A stretch of 64,000 nucleotides of DNA. Source: Ascarosepion bandense. Lineage: Eukaryota > Mollusca > Cephalopoda > Sepiida > Sepiidae. This document shows, piece by piece, positions 53,762 through 63,635 of the stretch. The stretch covers positions 21,001-85,000 of the forward strand of contig JBBBDQ010001123.1 of assembly GCA_037127315.1 (NCBI GenBank), read 5' to 3'. Made by a program: the position numbers and the translations under genes. The notes under the pieces are model-generated. The model made no database searches and had not been told where the DNA came from. It saw only the letters and a list, made by a program, of their open reading frames with translations. Numbering within the stretch: the first letter of the stretch is position 1; every line of letters begins with the position of its first letter.

Positions 53762-54960
53762 AAGATGGCCAGTCGAAAGGTTCATACGCTGATCAAGATA
53801 CTCTTATGGAATGATGTTTATTTTTCATAGGGTCCACCCATTTCTTTTCTCGATATTGAAGTGCTTGGTCATTATTAGTGAAGAAGCTTTCATCTTTTTT
53901 GTCAAAAGCACGTCAACAGCATGTATGACGTCATCATCACGACCGTATTGTTTCCCAGACAAGTATTTTTTTCATGTTTGGAAATAGTTGACAATCAGAT
54001 GGGGCCGAACCCGGTGAAATAGGGAGGGTAATCATCCAGTTCAAAGATACAGTCTCGCACAGTAGCCATTGAATTCAAGAACTTGTATGCTGGAACATTG
54101 TCTAGATGAACAAGACTTCTTTCTTCCTTGGTGAGTTTTCTTGATAGTCTTTCATAACTGGCTCAAAATGTGGACATAGTACTCTCCGCTGACGTTGGGG
54201 TCTTTTTTAAGAAAATGTCTTTTGCATCTCCAAAACTGAGGTTATCCCCTTTTCTGAAGATGAAACAAAGATAACCTTATTCGAAGCAGGTGAGGAGACG
54301 TGTTTCCACTGCATGAATTATCTCTTTGTCTCTAGCTCAAAGTGATGAAGCCAATAATCACTATGAGTTAGGTAGACATTCAAGGAAACCAGCTGGATCT
54401 GACTCAGATAACGGCCAATTTTTCTTGATGTGATCAGTCTAGTACGCATTTCATCAGGTGCCAGAAGACGTGGCACTCATCCAGGAGAACCTTAGTCATA
54501 CCAAGTTCATTGTAAAGAATATTCAGAATTCTCTCATGTTAATAGCATTGGATACATCTATAGTCAATCACCTGTTACCCATCACCATGTGGGGGAACAC
54601 GATCGATGTTTTCCGCTATGATGACAGTTGCAGGATATCTACATAATGGGACATCTTCAAGATTCTCCCTTCCATTCCTAAATTCAGCTGCCCACTGTTG
54701 CACTGTTAATAATGCTGGAGCAACATGTTCAAACGTAGCATCTATGTCAGCATAAATGTCCTTGGTGACTCAATCCTTTTTTGGCAGGTACTTAATATCA
54801 CCACGATGCAAAATTATGTCTTTTTCAAGAGAAGTCTCTAATTCTTTTGAAATTAATGCACAAGATTTCACACCTCTAGCATCGCTCCTTTATACTCAAC
54901 ATATGAACTCTTCAGCCCACTCTTGTACATATACAGGTTGTTCATAAAATATTGACATCA
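53762..54960 (-). pseudogene. Mariner transposase relic (mori-like), whole length
   Basis: Read on the minus strand from 54880 to 53762, in shifting frames: 'QQWAAEFRNGRENLEDVP' (helix-turn-helix end), 'ENIDRV', 'WLHHFELETKR' just after an Asp codon (first catalytic position), 'HLDNVPAY' (second Asp), and 'PSDCQLFPNMKK' (third Asp), finishing with sequence for the expected C-terminus 'FRLAI' near 53765. Stops and frameshifts break it into pieces shorter than about 30 codons in places. All three catalytic Asp codons remain. Ends lie near (TA)n at 53740-53761 and near 54960 (CAGGTTGTTCATAAAATATT on the plus strand, mariner-end-like). Confidence 0.8.
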
Positions 54961-54964
54961 TTTT

Positions 54965-55515
54965 CTAGTTTAATAATATAACCAATGGCCTAGAGAAACT
55001 TAAGCAGAGAATCGCTGAGGTGCTAAAGAATGTTACGTAACGCATGTTACAGAATGACTATCGATTTGACCTGTATCGTGTTACAAGTAGTTCGCAATTG
55101 AACATTTGGGAAACTTTGTGAAATTGATTATAAAATCTAGATGCCTTTCAATATTATTAAATAAAACTTATATTGTTTAACATGAAGCTTATTTAATTTC
55201 GTTTCCCTGGACATGTAGTTACAAGGTATTCACATTTTAAATGTCTGGGGCGCAACAAAACTCCTTATGATAAGACGAACTGGGAGCAATAATTATTGCA
55301 TCCTTCACCAACTTAAACAAGGAAACTGTCCAAATGCAGGAGATCTACTCTTTAGTATTTCAAGATGTTTTTCTGTCATTTTTGTAAATATATTTGTTAT
55401 GATGTCAGTGAGTTTTTCATTATTGACGACAGTTTATCCATCGCATCCTGCATTTGTTATAGTTTAATATTTGGGTAGCAATCTTTTTTTTTTTTTGATA
55501 AATTTTTCATTAAAC
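54965..55515. other. Unannotated stretch
   Basis: Nothing recognised. Confidence 0.4.
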
Positions 55516-55520
55516 ATGGT

Positions 55521-55615
55521 GACAGGAGAAAGCATGCGAAGAACAAGAATAGGAAGATGTGGAAGGCCTTAATCACCTTTGTCCTAAAGGGATACGGCAC
55601 ATAGAAGAAGAAAGA
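55521..55615 (+). pseudogene. LINE-R 3' tip
   Basis: ACAGGAGAAAGCATGCGAAG, GTCCTAAAGGGATACGGCAC and ATAGAAGAAGAAAGAG match the last codons and GAA tail of LINE-R (compare 60870-60960). Confidence 0.8.
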
Positions 55616-55619
55616 GAGA

Positions 55620-56045
55620 GCATGACAAATCTATTCAAATATTTTCTGGAGTTGTAAAATGAACAATATATATATATTCATGGCTATCTCTCTATCTTGT
55701 CTTCATTATTTGAGTATTGATATTAAAAAGCAGTTCACCATTGTTTTTGTTTTTGTTTTTCATTTTTAATGCCATTTTTCTCTTTTCCAATATTTTCGTT
55801 AGCCTCTGGAAGGTACCATTTGCTATTCGAGTGCTATTTCATGTCTCTGAATCACTTTTTTGTCGTTACTACACAAATTTTTGAATTCGAAAATCACAGT
55901 CTGCGTTTCTCATCTTGCTGACGAATATACATATTTTAATTATTAGTCCTTTTCTTTAGTGCTTTGTCTAGTTTTTGCAGTTTCTGTTTTGACTCTGCTT
56001 TCAAAACAGCGACTTATGCGTATCTTATGTTGTTAATTTTTATTT
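55620..56045. other. Unannotated stretch
   Basis: Includes a T-rich interval; nothing recognised. Confidence 0.4.
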
Positions 56046-56046
56046 A

Positions 56047-56227
56047 CTAGCAGTATAGCCTAGCGTTGCTCAGGTATAATGAAAGCTTTAAAACTAATCC
56101 ATGGTCCTGGAGCTCAGACTCAGCCTAAAGAATATTTGTGTAAAATTTGGTGAGGATCGGATAAAAATTGTGGTTTTGTATAAAGGACATACAAACAGAT
56201 AAACAGACACACACACAAACATCTTGC

Positions 56228-56278
<51 letters not shown>

Positions 56279-56599
56279 TTATATATTGTCGGTTTTTTGC
56301 ACTATTGTAAGAATTGCAACCTTGAAACTTTTGAATATCGTTTCTTATGTCTTTGTCTATGAGTGTATCAAATTTGATTAAAATCGGACCACACCTTCTA
56401 TAACCCGATTTTTTCGGTTGTCGATTTTCGATATTTATCGAGGGTACCTCGACACAAAACCTAGCTAAGAACACTCGCAGACGTTTATAGTACAACTGTG
56501 AATTTTCCAGAAAATCGGTTCAGCTGTTTCGGAGTCTATAAGTAACGGACACACACACAGACACACACACACAAAGTTCCATTTATAAATAAGTTTTGA
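56047..56599 (-). mobile_element. Non-autonomous Helitron, complete
   Basis: Minus strand: TCAAAACTTATTTATAAATG at 56599 after A, (TA)n at 56231-56271, end CTGCTAG at 56047 before T. A point change alters the 3' hairpin (CTGAGCAACGCTAGG). Confidence 0.85.
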
Positions 56600-56604
56600 T
56601 ATGA

Positions 56605-57170
56605 TAAACTTATAAAACTGAAAATAGTTTGTTTAAAAACTAAATGATAAAAATTGTAACAGGTGTAAAACATTTTGTGAAAAACTTCTAAATTAGTGAA
56701 GTATTCGTAATTCGCTAAAAAGGCTGTTGTTATCAGAGAGAAGATACATCCATCTCAGCCGCCAGACAAGTATCTGTCTCTGCTGATACTTCGCCTCTTT
56801 TTCTCTCCCTTACGCTCTTTTTTACATCCATTTTCTTCCTCTCCTTTCTCAAGCATTCATTTCTCTCTCCCTCCCCTTTCAATTCCATTTTCCTCCTTCT
56901 CCTTTTATATCTTTCCACTTTTATCTGCCTAACAGATGAAAAGAAACGATTCAGCCATGCTCATTTCAACAAGTGCCTTCGGAATAATAAAACCAAAAAG
57001 AGATTTTGATACCTGTTTAACATTTTATGATTTGTCTGTATTATTCAGTGGAAATAAATACTTATAAGTCAATAATTCATAGTTGCTTTGAAAATTACTG
57101 CCACATCTACTCTAATACTCTTGTTATAAAATCAAAAACGAACCTGCAATATTACTGGCCCTGACCTGAC
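56605..57170. other. Unannotated stretch
   Basis: 56760-56930 is pyrimidine-rich (CT-rich); no gene recognised. Confidence 0.4.
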
Positions 57171-57175
57171 ATCTC

Positions 57176-57545
57176 AGCTTGTCCATTTTCCACCGACGTA
57201 TTGCAGCTTCCCTGTGTCTTTTCTATAAATATTTTCATAGTGATTGTTATGAGCTTTCCCCTATGGTACCGAGACGTTATGAATTTAAGCACAGTACTAG
57301 ATTTACACTTGAAATGGCTAGCTGTAACTGTAAGTTCTATGGTAACAGTTTCTTCTATCGCACTTTTCCCTTGTGGAACTCTCTTCCGGCTTGCCACTTT
57401 GATCTTTAAAGATTTACATGCAATGTCAAATGCATGTAAATTATTTACTCTTTTTAGTAGTATTTTTTCTCATTCACTAATACTCAGTAATGTATTCCGT
57501 CTTAGTGGTTTTCTTGCCTTGCTTGGGTGAAATGATTAAAACAAA
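57176..57545 (+). pseudogene. LINE-J 3' fragment
   Basis: 57179-57406 reads 'HRRIAASLCLFYKYFH', 'MVPRRYEFKHSTRF' and 'FYGNSFFYRTFPLWNSLP', the LINE-J C-terminus, then a diverged 3' UTR ending CCTTGCTTGGGTGAAATGAT and A-rich sequence. Confidence 0.85.
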
Positions 57546-57626
57546 AACAGCGTCTAACAACTTCTGAACTTCACATTTTTCATAAAAACCGATTAAAGAG
57601 AAATATAACTGCTTTTATGTCTAAAG

Positions 57627-57850
57627 TCACTTCAGGACGAGGGTGATCACGTCTCTCCACAAGTTTCTGTCTTTTGTTACCCTAAACAACTTTCAACTCT
57701 TCATTATTATTCTTCATACCCGCACTGCTATCCATTCAGACTTTCATTATGTAAGTAACTGACTGTTTCCGTCAGCCGCTCGTCTCCTCTATGTGAGTGC
57801 TAAATATTCCATGACGTCGTTCCTCATAATGTGTCCAAGAATTTCATCGT
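57627..57850 (-). pseudogene. LINE-R 3' fragment, decayed
   Basis: Plus-strand TTCAGGACGAGGGTGATCAC and TCCTCATAATGTGTCCAAGA match, in reverse, the last part of LINE-R (compare 39395-39620). No frame survives. Confidence 0.5.
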
Positions 57851-57854
57851 GTCT

Positions 57855-58165
57855 ATCTAATTGCTCTTTTCTCAAGAACTTCTCGAGTTTTGTCAATGAT
57901 ATTTTCAGCATACTTCTGTACAACCTCATCTCTGTCGCAATTATCTTTCTCGCTGCATCTTCGTATATAAGCTGAGGGAACTTATCAGGTAGTCAGCAGC
58001 GCAACTATCTTTCTTATTGTATATTCGTTTTCGTATTTAGTTGTCATCTTTATTTTGACATATTATCTCACGTTGCCTGATAGTTTCAATCAATAACTGG
58101 TTTGCTTTTGATTCTGGCGTCATTAACCATCATCATCATTATCATCACTCTCATGACCGGGTATT
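57855..58165. other. Unannotated stretch
   Basis: An ATC-rich run at 58125-58150; nothing else. Confidence 0.4.
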
Positions 58166-58166
58166 A

Positions 58167-58628
58167 TTGGATACCCGCTCTGAACTTTACTATTTCCTGT
58201 TGTGTACGAGGTCTGATCAAATAGTATCGGATGACAACGTTATTAAAAGTAAAACGACAACACATATCGATTCAGCATTTATTCTCCTTCAAAATGTTAA
58301 ATATTCGTTGGACTATATTTTTCAGCGGAATGAAATTTTTGACATTGGAGTATTTTTGCGCTTAGTGACGCGGATATTTAGAAATTTAAGTGAAATGTAT
58401 TTTGCTGAAAAATGTCAGTCAGGTGCGCAAAAGGGAAAGCATTTTCGGAATGGGATTTTTATTTTGTCTACCGGGGTCAAAAGTTTAAACCCTAGATTCA
58501 TGTTTGTACCGGAAGACAGCTGTCCATGGTGCGGAAGTGAGATCACTAATAGAAAAAATTTTAGTAGTAATTGCAATTTTGATTTTGCAAGAGTCAGATC
58601 ACAACCGTCGAAGCGTATGGTTAAGTAA
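58167..58628 (+). other. Unassigned 153-codon reading opening
   Basis: Longest opening in this interval that is not a known element. It contains 'CPWC' near residue 124 but no domain I recognise. The bases near 58206 (ACGAGGTCTGATCAAATAGT) resemble a terminal sequence I associate with mariner-type elements, and a mariner relic lies at 59155-59450, so the opening may be interior of a transposon. Probably not a gene. Confidence 0.15.
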
Positions 58629-58639
58629 TATTGGGCGGG

Positions 58640-59154
58640 GTGCTGACAACTCTGACCAAACAATCTTCTAACCGGAGATGTCTTTGCATGAAAATGGAAA
58701 AATAAAATATATTTTATATTTTATTTACATTCGGATCTGATTCTATTGTTTCCGACAGAGGCGTTTGTTGCAGATTGTATTTGTTGTTACAGACAGTGAC
58801 GATGAAAGAGACAGAGAAGATGAAGAATAAGATTATGAAATGTTCATGTAAAAATGATTTTTCTGATGAAGTCAGGTTGAGTGGTCCGCGGTAAAAGGAT
58901 TTATGGTTAGTGAGGTTGATCGTCCCCCAAAGGTTTTAACTTCTAGAAGTTTTCAGAGGTATCGTCGTTGTAGCGGTCGCAGTGAAGGCCGCAGAATCTA
59001 TTTAATTTTCGTCACCGAGTTTGTACCAAATATAAATTTTGTCGTCCTCTTTGTTGCAACATTCGTCCAATTGCTATTGATTTACACAGGCAACGTGAGG
59101 TCCAAACAAACAGAGGTCTTTCCTAAAATAATTATGTACCTGAGACACTGGTAT
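58640..59154. other. Unannotated stretch
   Basis: Nothing recognised. Confidence 0.4.
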
Positions 59155-59450
59155 ATAACAAAAATAGTCCCTTTCTAAAACAACACACTTTATCCAACGT
59201 CGTTCTCATTGACTGAAGCATTCATTCAACTCCTTTTGGGGGATAACATGTAGCGCCTTCGTTGCATTCTATTGAATTTCATCGACATCTTCAAATCTTT
59301 GATTTGATTTTTGATGAAGAAAATGTTTCAGTGTGCGGGATCTGGGGAGAGATATAGTTGTTGTCGGATCTGGGGAATGTTGTCTTTGGCCAAAAACTGC
59401 TGCACAATGTAGGGTCACTAATCAAACCTCTGTGCTGTGATGAGACGACC
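59155..59450 (-). pseudogene. Mariner transposase relic, C-terminal part
   Basis: Minus strand: 'FEDVDEIQ', stop, 'NATKALHVIPQKELNECFSQ', stop, 'ERRWIKCV' corresponds to the end of a mariner transposase with the usual 'EEIQ.NAT..L..IP...F..CF..W..RW..C' pattern. Upstream, the third catalytic region is destroyed. Two or more stops. Confidence 0.65.
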
Positions 59451-59454
59451 ACAC

Positions 59455-60305
59455 TCGACACACTTTCCTTCCATGTAATTCTGTAACTATAACTTCGTGT
59501 GTATGCGCAACAGATTACAAAATCAATTTATGTCAAGTGGCTTCATTCTGCACAATTTAGCTCCATTAGCATAGCAATCATCCTAATACTTTTTATAAAT
59601 CAAACACTGGCAGTATTTTGTTAAAGAAGTTAAAATGATTTGAGAGAAAGAAGTTATGCAATTTGCTGAAAGAAGAAGGAAGATAGTGTTCAATCCAATA
59701 GCGAAAATGTTTTTATTCCTGTTTTTATTTAATAAACTTAGCACATTAACAGATTATATTTCGCGTTGAGATCTTTGTTATATTTACAATTCCAAAGCAT
59801 ATAATCAGTAATTGATTGAAACGGTGTCAATATCAACCACTTTGTATCCGTTGAATTTTCCTTCGCAACGTTTACAGTGCCTTCTTTTGAGATTAAATGA
59901 CACGAAGGCTCTTCATTACTGCAGCACCGTCCTCAGTATTCGTTATATCAGTAATGCTGTTGTCGGGAGGGTTTCAAGATTTTTTATGAGTTTCTTTTCG
60001 TCTAAATATTTTTATAGAGTACTTCGAGACTATTAACTTTTTTTCCCCTATTTTTCTTCTCTTTTTCCATTTTTTTTTTTTTTTTTGCTTTTCTTTCTCC
60101 GTTCCTTTTTACTTGACTTTTTCCGGATAAATTTGACCCATTCATTGTAGTATGAATTTGGTCTGACGAGCGGTCGATAAGAGAGTCGCGTAATATTATA
60201 TTATTAATGGGTTTATAAAAACATCTACTCTGTTAAATGTTAACAATAAGTTCTCATTGGATTTAATATCCTGTGGAATTTATCTTACCAAGTATCACGG
60301 ATTCT
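59455..60305. other. Unannotated stretch
   Basis: T-run at 60070-60086; no gene or element recognised. Confidence 0.4.
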
Positions 60306-60308
60306 ACT

Positions 60309-60315
60309 TTATATA

Positions 60316-60353
<38 letters not shown>
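60309..60353. repeat. (TA)n microsatellite
   Basis: Dinucleotide tract 5' of LINE-R. Confidence 0.95.
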
Positions 60354-60356
<3 letters not shown>

Positions 60357-60407
60357 GTTCTTCAGTAAGAAACTTTTTTTAATAAGGGAATTTATTTATT
60401 TTTCAAT

Positions 60408-60961
60408 GGTCTAAATGCGACAATGTATGGCAAAGGACGCGTTCCAGAAGATGAGCAAAATACTAACACACAGGAAGATCTCAATAGAAACAAAGAAAAG
60501 AGTGCTCGACTGCTACGTGATGTCAGTTCTTCAATACGGCTGTGAATGCTGGACAATATCATCGAAAATGAGGACAAAACTGGAAGCGGCCGAAATGTGG
60601 TTCTACAGAATGATGCTACGGATATGGTGGACTGAGCATACAAGCAACGACGAAGTGTTAGAAAGAATGGCAACAAAAAGGAAATTGATGCTGAGCATCA
60701 GGAAGAGACAACTGAAGTTCCTGGGACATGCAATGAGGAAGGAGAGCCTGGAGAACCTGATACTGACTGGTCAGATAGAAGGAAGGAGAGACAGAGGAAG
60801 GCAGCGGATAACATATTTGCAGGGTCTGATCAGGTGGATGACGGAACGGGGGTTGCCAGGAGCAACAGGAGCAAACATACTAAGAGCCACAAGGGATAGG
60901 GAGACGTGGAGATCCATGATCGCCTACGTCCTGAAGGGACAGGGCACATAGAAGAAGAAGA
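60408..60961 (+). CDS. LINE-R RT C-terminal domain, intact to the stop (178 codons)
   Basis: The best LINE-R copy. Open from 60415 to TAG at 60951. It reads 'AKDAFQKMSKILTHRKISIE', 'VLDCYVMSVLQYGCECWTIS', 'WFYRMMLRIWWTEH', 'KRQLKFLGHAMRKESLENLI', 'RRDRGRQRITYLQGLIRWMT' and 'RDRETWRSMIAYVLKGQGT'. This is the thumb/C-terminal region after the RT palm in an RTE/L1-like endonuclease-reverse transcriptase; the catalytic part is absent, so it is a 5'-truncated insertion and not a host gene. A short GAA tail (AGAAGAAGAAGAA) follows the stop. Confidence 0.85.
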
Positions 60962-60964
60962 ATA

Positions 60965-61213
60965 TTATTTATTGATTTATAACCATCTAACAATGTGTTG
61001 AGTTTTCATCTGAATATTTCATAATGGTCTGGATAATATCCATCGAGATATATATTTTTATCTCATTAGTAATATATATTAATTGAATGAAACCTTTTGG
61101 ATTATCCTCTTCGTCTTTACATGTCTGCTATTTTTGTATAATAATTGAATGTATGTTCATATGAGTACAAGTATAAATAAAGAAGGATTTATAACGTGTA
61201 TATGCGTGTGTGC

Positions 61214-61248
<35 letters not shown>

Positions 61249-61350
61249 GTGTGGGTATAGAAGAATCTAAAGGAATATCCTGTACATACAGTGGTAGGAT
61301 AACTCTCTAGGAGAGCTCTAAATATATATGTATATAAATACATATAGAAC
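60965..61350. other. Unannotated stretch with (TA)n at 61217-61244
   Basis: Nothing else recognised. Confidence 0.4.
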
Positions 61351-61353
61351 AAA

Positions 61354-61574
61354 TATAAGAAAAATTAAGGCAGACACGTTATTTCATGGTAAATCAGAAG
61401 TATAGGCCTATTTCAGGCAAACCATCATCAGCTTCCATCTTTATTATACAAAGGATTTTACATGAAATTCGTGTAAAATCCTTTGTGCAATAAAGACGGA
61501 AGCTGATGATGATTCGCCTGAAATAGGCCTATACATCTGATTTACCATGAAATAACTTGTCTGCCTTAATTTTT

Positions 61575-61580
<6 letters not shown>
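61354..61580. repeat. Long near-perfect palindrome, ~105-bp arms
   Basis: Left arm ATAAGAAAAATTAAGGCAGA... through TATAGGCCTATTTCAGGC to AGGATTTTAC; right arm is its complement; centre near 61464. A few mismatches. Ends in a (TA)n tract. Possibly a foldback element. Confidence 0.9.

Positions 61581-61621
<41 letters not shown>
61581..61621. repeat. (TA)n microsatellite
   Basis: Separates the two palindromic units. Confidence 0.95.
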
Positions 61622-61624
<3 letters not shown>

Positions 61625-61962
61625 TAAATGAGATTATAACTTTACTCGTGTCGAAAAACCTTCCACAAATCTACGAAGAAGGGAAAACCGGTTTCAAAAA
61701 GAAAGAGCTAAGTACATGAACATTAGCCAAAAGTGTTCGGAGCGAGTCAGCACGTAGCCCAAAGAAAAAACCCCGACACGAGTAATCAACTAACAAAAAG
61801 CACTCAAAACTTAGGTAGAGCAGAATAAGTAAAGAACACCTAGTAAGCCAGACAGACCTCCCTAGGTTTCACCTAAACGGATCCTCAGGGAAAGCTGGCT
61901 CCCTGACGATCCGTTTAGGTGAAACCTAGGGAGGTCTGTCTGGCTTACTAGGTATTCTTTAA

Positions 61963-61966
<4 letters not shown>
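61622..61966 (+). repeat. Palindrome-associated repeat, second copy
   Basis: Same family as 50906-51182, opposite orientation. 61629-61745 carries the peptide relic ('LLVSKNLPQIYEE', frame change, 'AKYMNISQK' and 'ERVST'). 61826-61966 is a palindrome with arms of about 65 bp (CTAGTAAGCCAGACAGACCT / its complement) around AAAGCTGGCT. The 50906 copy has only one arm. Confidence 0.75.

Positions 61967-61997
<31 letters not shown>
61967..61997. repeat. (TA)n microsatellite
   Basis: Right edge of the palindromic unit. Confidence 0.95.
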
Positions 61998-62000
<3 letters not shown>

Positions 62001-62267
62001 TGGAGATGCATATGCTTAGATATATGTACAAATATACAAAAAAGGCTCTACGATATCGGTATACCTAGGTGCCAATGTATACATATCCACATATTTGCTA
62101 CTGTATATATATATATAACAAAAAACATTCTCTAGTTTCGGTGAACTGATTTAAAATGCAACTGATTTAAAATGCAACTGCACTAAACGACCCTGATATA
62201 GATAAAAGAAACAAACAGGCGGACAGACAAATTCTTGAATCTGTACATTTCAGGTGATAAGGTAATC

Positions 62268-62578
62268 TAAGTGTGTTGTGGTACAGTGGATATCGGCTCG
62301 GAACGAGAAACCGGGGAGCCGAGTTCAAATTCCAGCTGAATCCATTGTATTCACTTACGCGCAAATACCCTTGGGAAAGGTATTTATCCGTCTCTTCCTT
62401 CCAGTTATGGGTTAAATAATAGGACAGATTGGGTTCTATAGCCTTGGTCGGCAACCAGTCTACCACTGAAAGCAATTTCAATCTAATGCGGGATAATCTT
62501 CTGCCCAGTTAGTCATGTCTCTTTCGAGACATGATCGCTCTAAAGCGTGTATCACGTATGGCACTTGACTGACTGAAT
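62268..62578 (+). mobile_element. SINE-C, full length
   Basis: GTTGTGGTACAGTGGATATC head, GAGTTCAAATTCC (box B with one change), the central GGGTTCTATAGCC, and the tail to CACTTGACTGACTGAA. Confidence 0.9.
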
Positions 62579-62602
62579 TTAATTTGACCTATGGTCGCCA
62601 CT

Positions 62603-62603
<1 letters not shown>

Positions 62604-62664
<61 letters not shown>
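62604..62664. repeat. (CT)n microsatellite
   Basis: About 60-bp CT run. Confidence 0.95.
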
Positions 62665-62668
<4 letters not shown>

Positions 62669-62678
62669 ACGTATACTA

Positions 62679-63052
62679 CCGGCCATAATTATTGGGTCTC
62701 CCCCACTATTTAAAAAAATGATGTATTTCATACTATCTTTAGTATTTATTGCCATGGGGATAATTATAAATGAAAACAAAATGGTTCATTTTTAATACTG
62801 CACAATAATATGTGCATCAAATGAATTGTTCTTGTTTCTATTTTTATGCTATCTTCCCCATGCTAGTCTCTTCTTATTATTGGCTAGCCGAAGCAATGGC
62901 TTCCTGGCTGGCTTGTAAAATTTTGCAAAGTAATAATAACAGAAGAACCATTCTATTTTCATTTAGAACTATCCACTTGGCAATAAATACTAAAAAGAGT
63001 ATTAAATACATCATTTTTTAAAAACTGTTATTTGCCTAATAATTAAGGCCGG
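62679..63052. mobile_element. Non-autonomous TIR element, ~110-bp TIRs
   Basis: 374 bp flanked by TA. Left end CCGGCCATAATTATTGGG; the right end read inwards is CCGGCCTTAATTATTAGG. Inverted similarity extends for about 110 bp on each side (ATGATGTATTTCATACT / ATGATGTATTTAATACT; TAGTATTTATTGCCA in both). No coding capacity. Tc1/mariner-type MITE by its TA site. Confidence 0.85.
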
Positions 63053-63053
63053 T

Positions 63054-63096
<43 letters not shown>

Positions 63097-63109
63097 GCGG
63101 ATAACTATG
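63053..63109. repeat. (TA)n microsatellite
   Basis: 63057-63087 with a short non-repeat spacer. Confidence 0.9.
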
Positions 63110-63309
63110 GTATATATATATATATATATATATACTATAGTTATCCGCAGACAGATCTGTTTCGCTGTATCACAGCTCATCAGTACGGTTAGACTCCGGT
63201 CGCTTCCTAACTCAGGATTGAAACCCGACAGAATCGGCGTCAGTCAGCGATTCTACCCCTAGGCCATGAGCTTTCCGGTAGAAGGCAAACTTTTTAGCGC
63301 GTATAAACA

Positions 63310-63312
<3 letters not shown>
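63110..63312 (-). mobile_element. SINE-H, best tRNA-like head, with hammerhead end
   Basis: Minus strand from 63312: GCGCTAAAAAGTTTGCC, then a box A-like TGGCCTAGGGGTAGA and, 40 bases from its start, a box B-like GGGTTTCAATCC, then the hammerhead (63138-63195) and a (TA)n tract. The head resembles a tRNA more closely than the copy at 19436. Confidence 0.75.
63138..63195 (-). ncRNA. Hammerhead ribozyme, second copy
   Basis: Minus strand: CUGAUGA core (63183-63177), stem II GCUGU/ACAGC with GAU loop (fully Watson-Crick here), GAAA, short stem III ACA/UGU with GAUC loop, cleavage triplet GUC (63152-63150), stem I CCGUA/UGCGG (63188-63184 with 63149-63145). The outer stem I helix is weaker than in the first copy (one mismatch). 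Confidence 0.78.

Positions 63313-63391
<79 letters not shown>
63313..63391. repeat. (TA)n microsatellite, about 80 bp
   Basis: Long dinucleotide tract. Confidence 0.95.
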
Positions 63392-63395
<4 letters not shown>

Positions 63396-63479
63396 AGTTT
63401 TGTAATTTGCTTGAAGCATTGTGTAAAATAGGTATATGGGTATGTCTGGAAGGCTGTCACAATGCGTTGAGCAAAATAA

Positions 63480-63580
63480 AGTAAGGTAAAGAAGTTGTTG
63501 GGTATTACCTATTTATTATACATTAATATTTCGAGATCAAAATTTCATCTTCAGAATGGCAGAGAAGCATATGTCTGTCC
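63480..63580 (-). repeat. Penelope-like 3' tail (third type), inverted
   Basis: Complement of the 7891-7985 type: ATTACCTATTTATTATAC, TTAATATTTCGAGATCAAAA and TTTCATCTTCAGAA on the plus strand. A (TA)n tract follows at 63601-63631. Confidence 0.6.
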
Positions 63581-63598
63581 GAGTGTGTTCAAAGAATG

Positions 63599-63631
<33 letters not shown>

Positions 63632-63635
<4 letters not shown>

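Noticed and set aside
58167..58628. Host gene of 153 residues
   Set aside because: No recognisable domain, no splice context, and a mariner-end-like sequence near its start.
60408..60961. Intact 178-codon frame as a domesticated host protein
   Set aside because: It is the C-terminus of LINE-R with the family GAA tail right after the stop, and is simply the youngest truncated copy.
61897..61945. CUGACGA...GAAAC...GGUC in the palindrome as a hammerhead
   Set aside because: The closing pair of stem II would be U-U with only two good pairs, and no stem I can be formed from the flanks.
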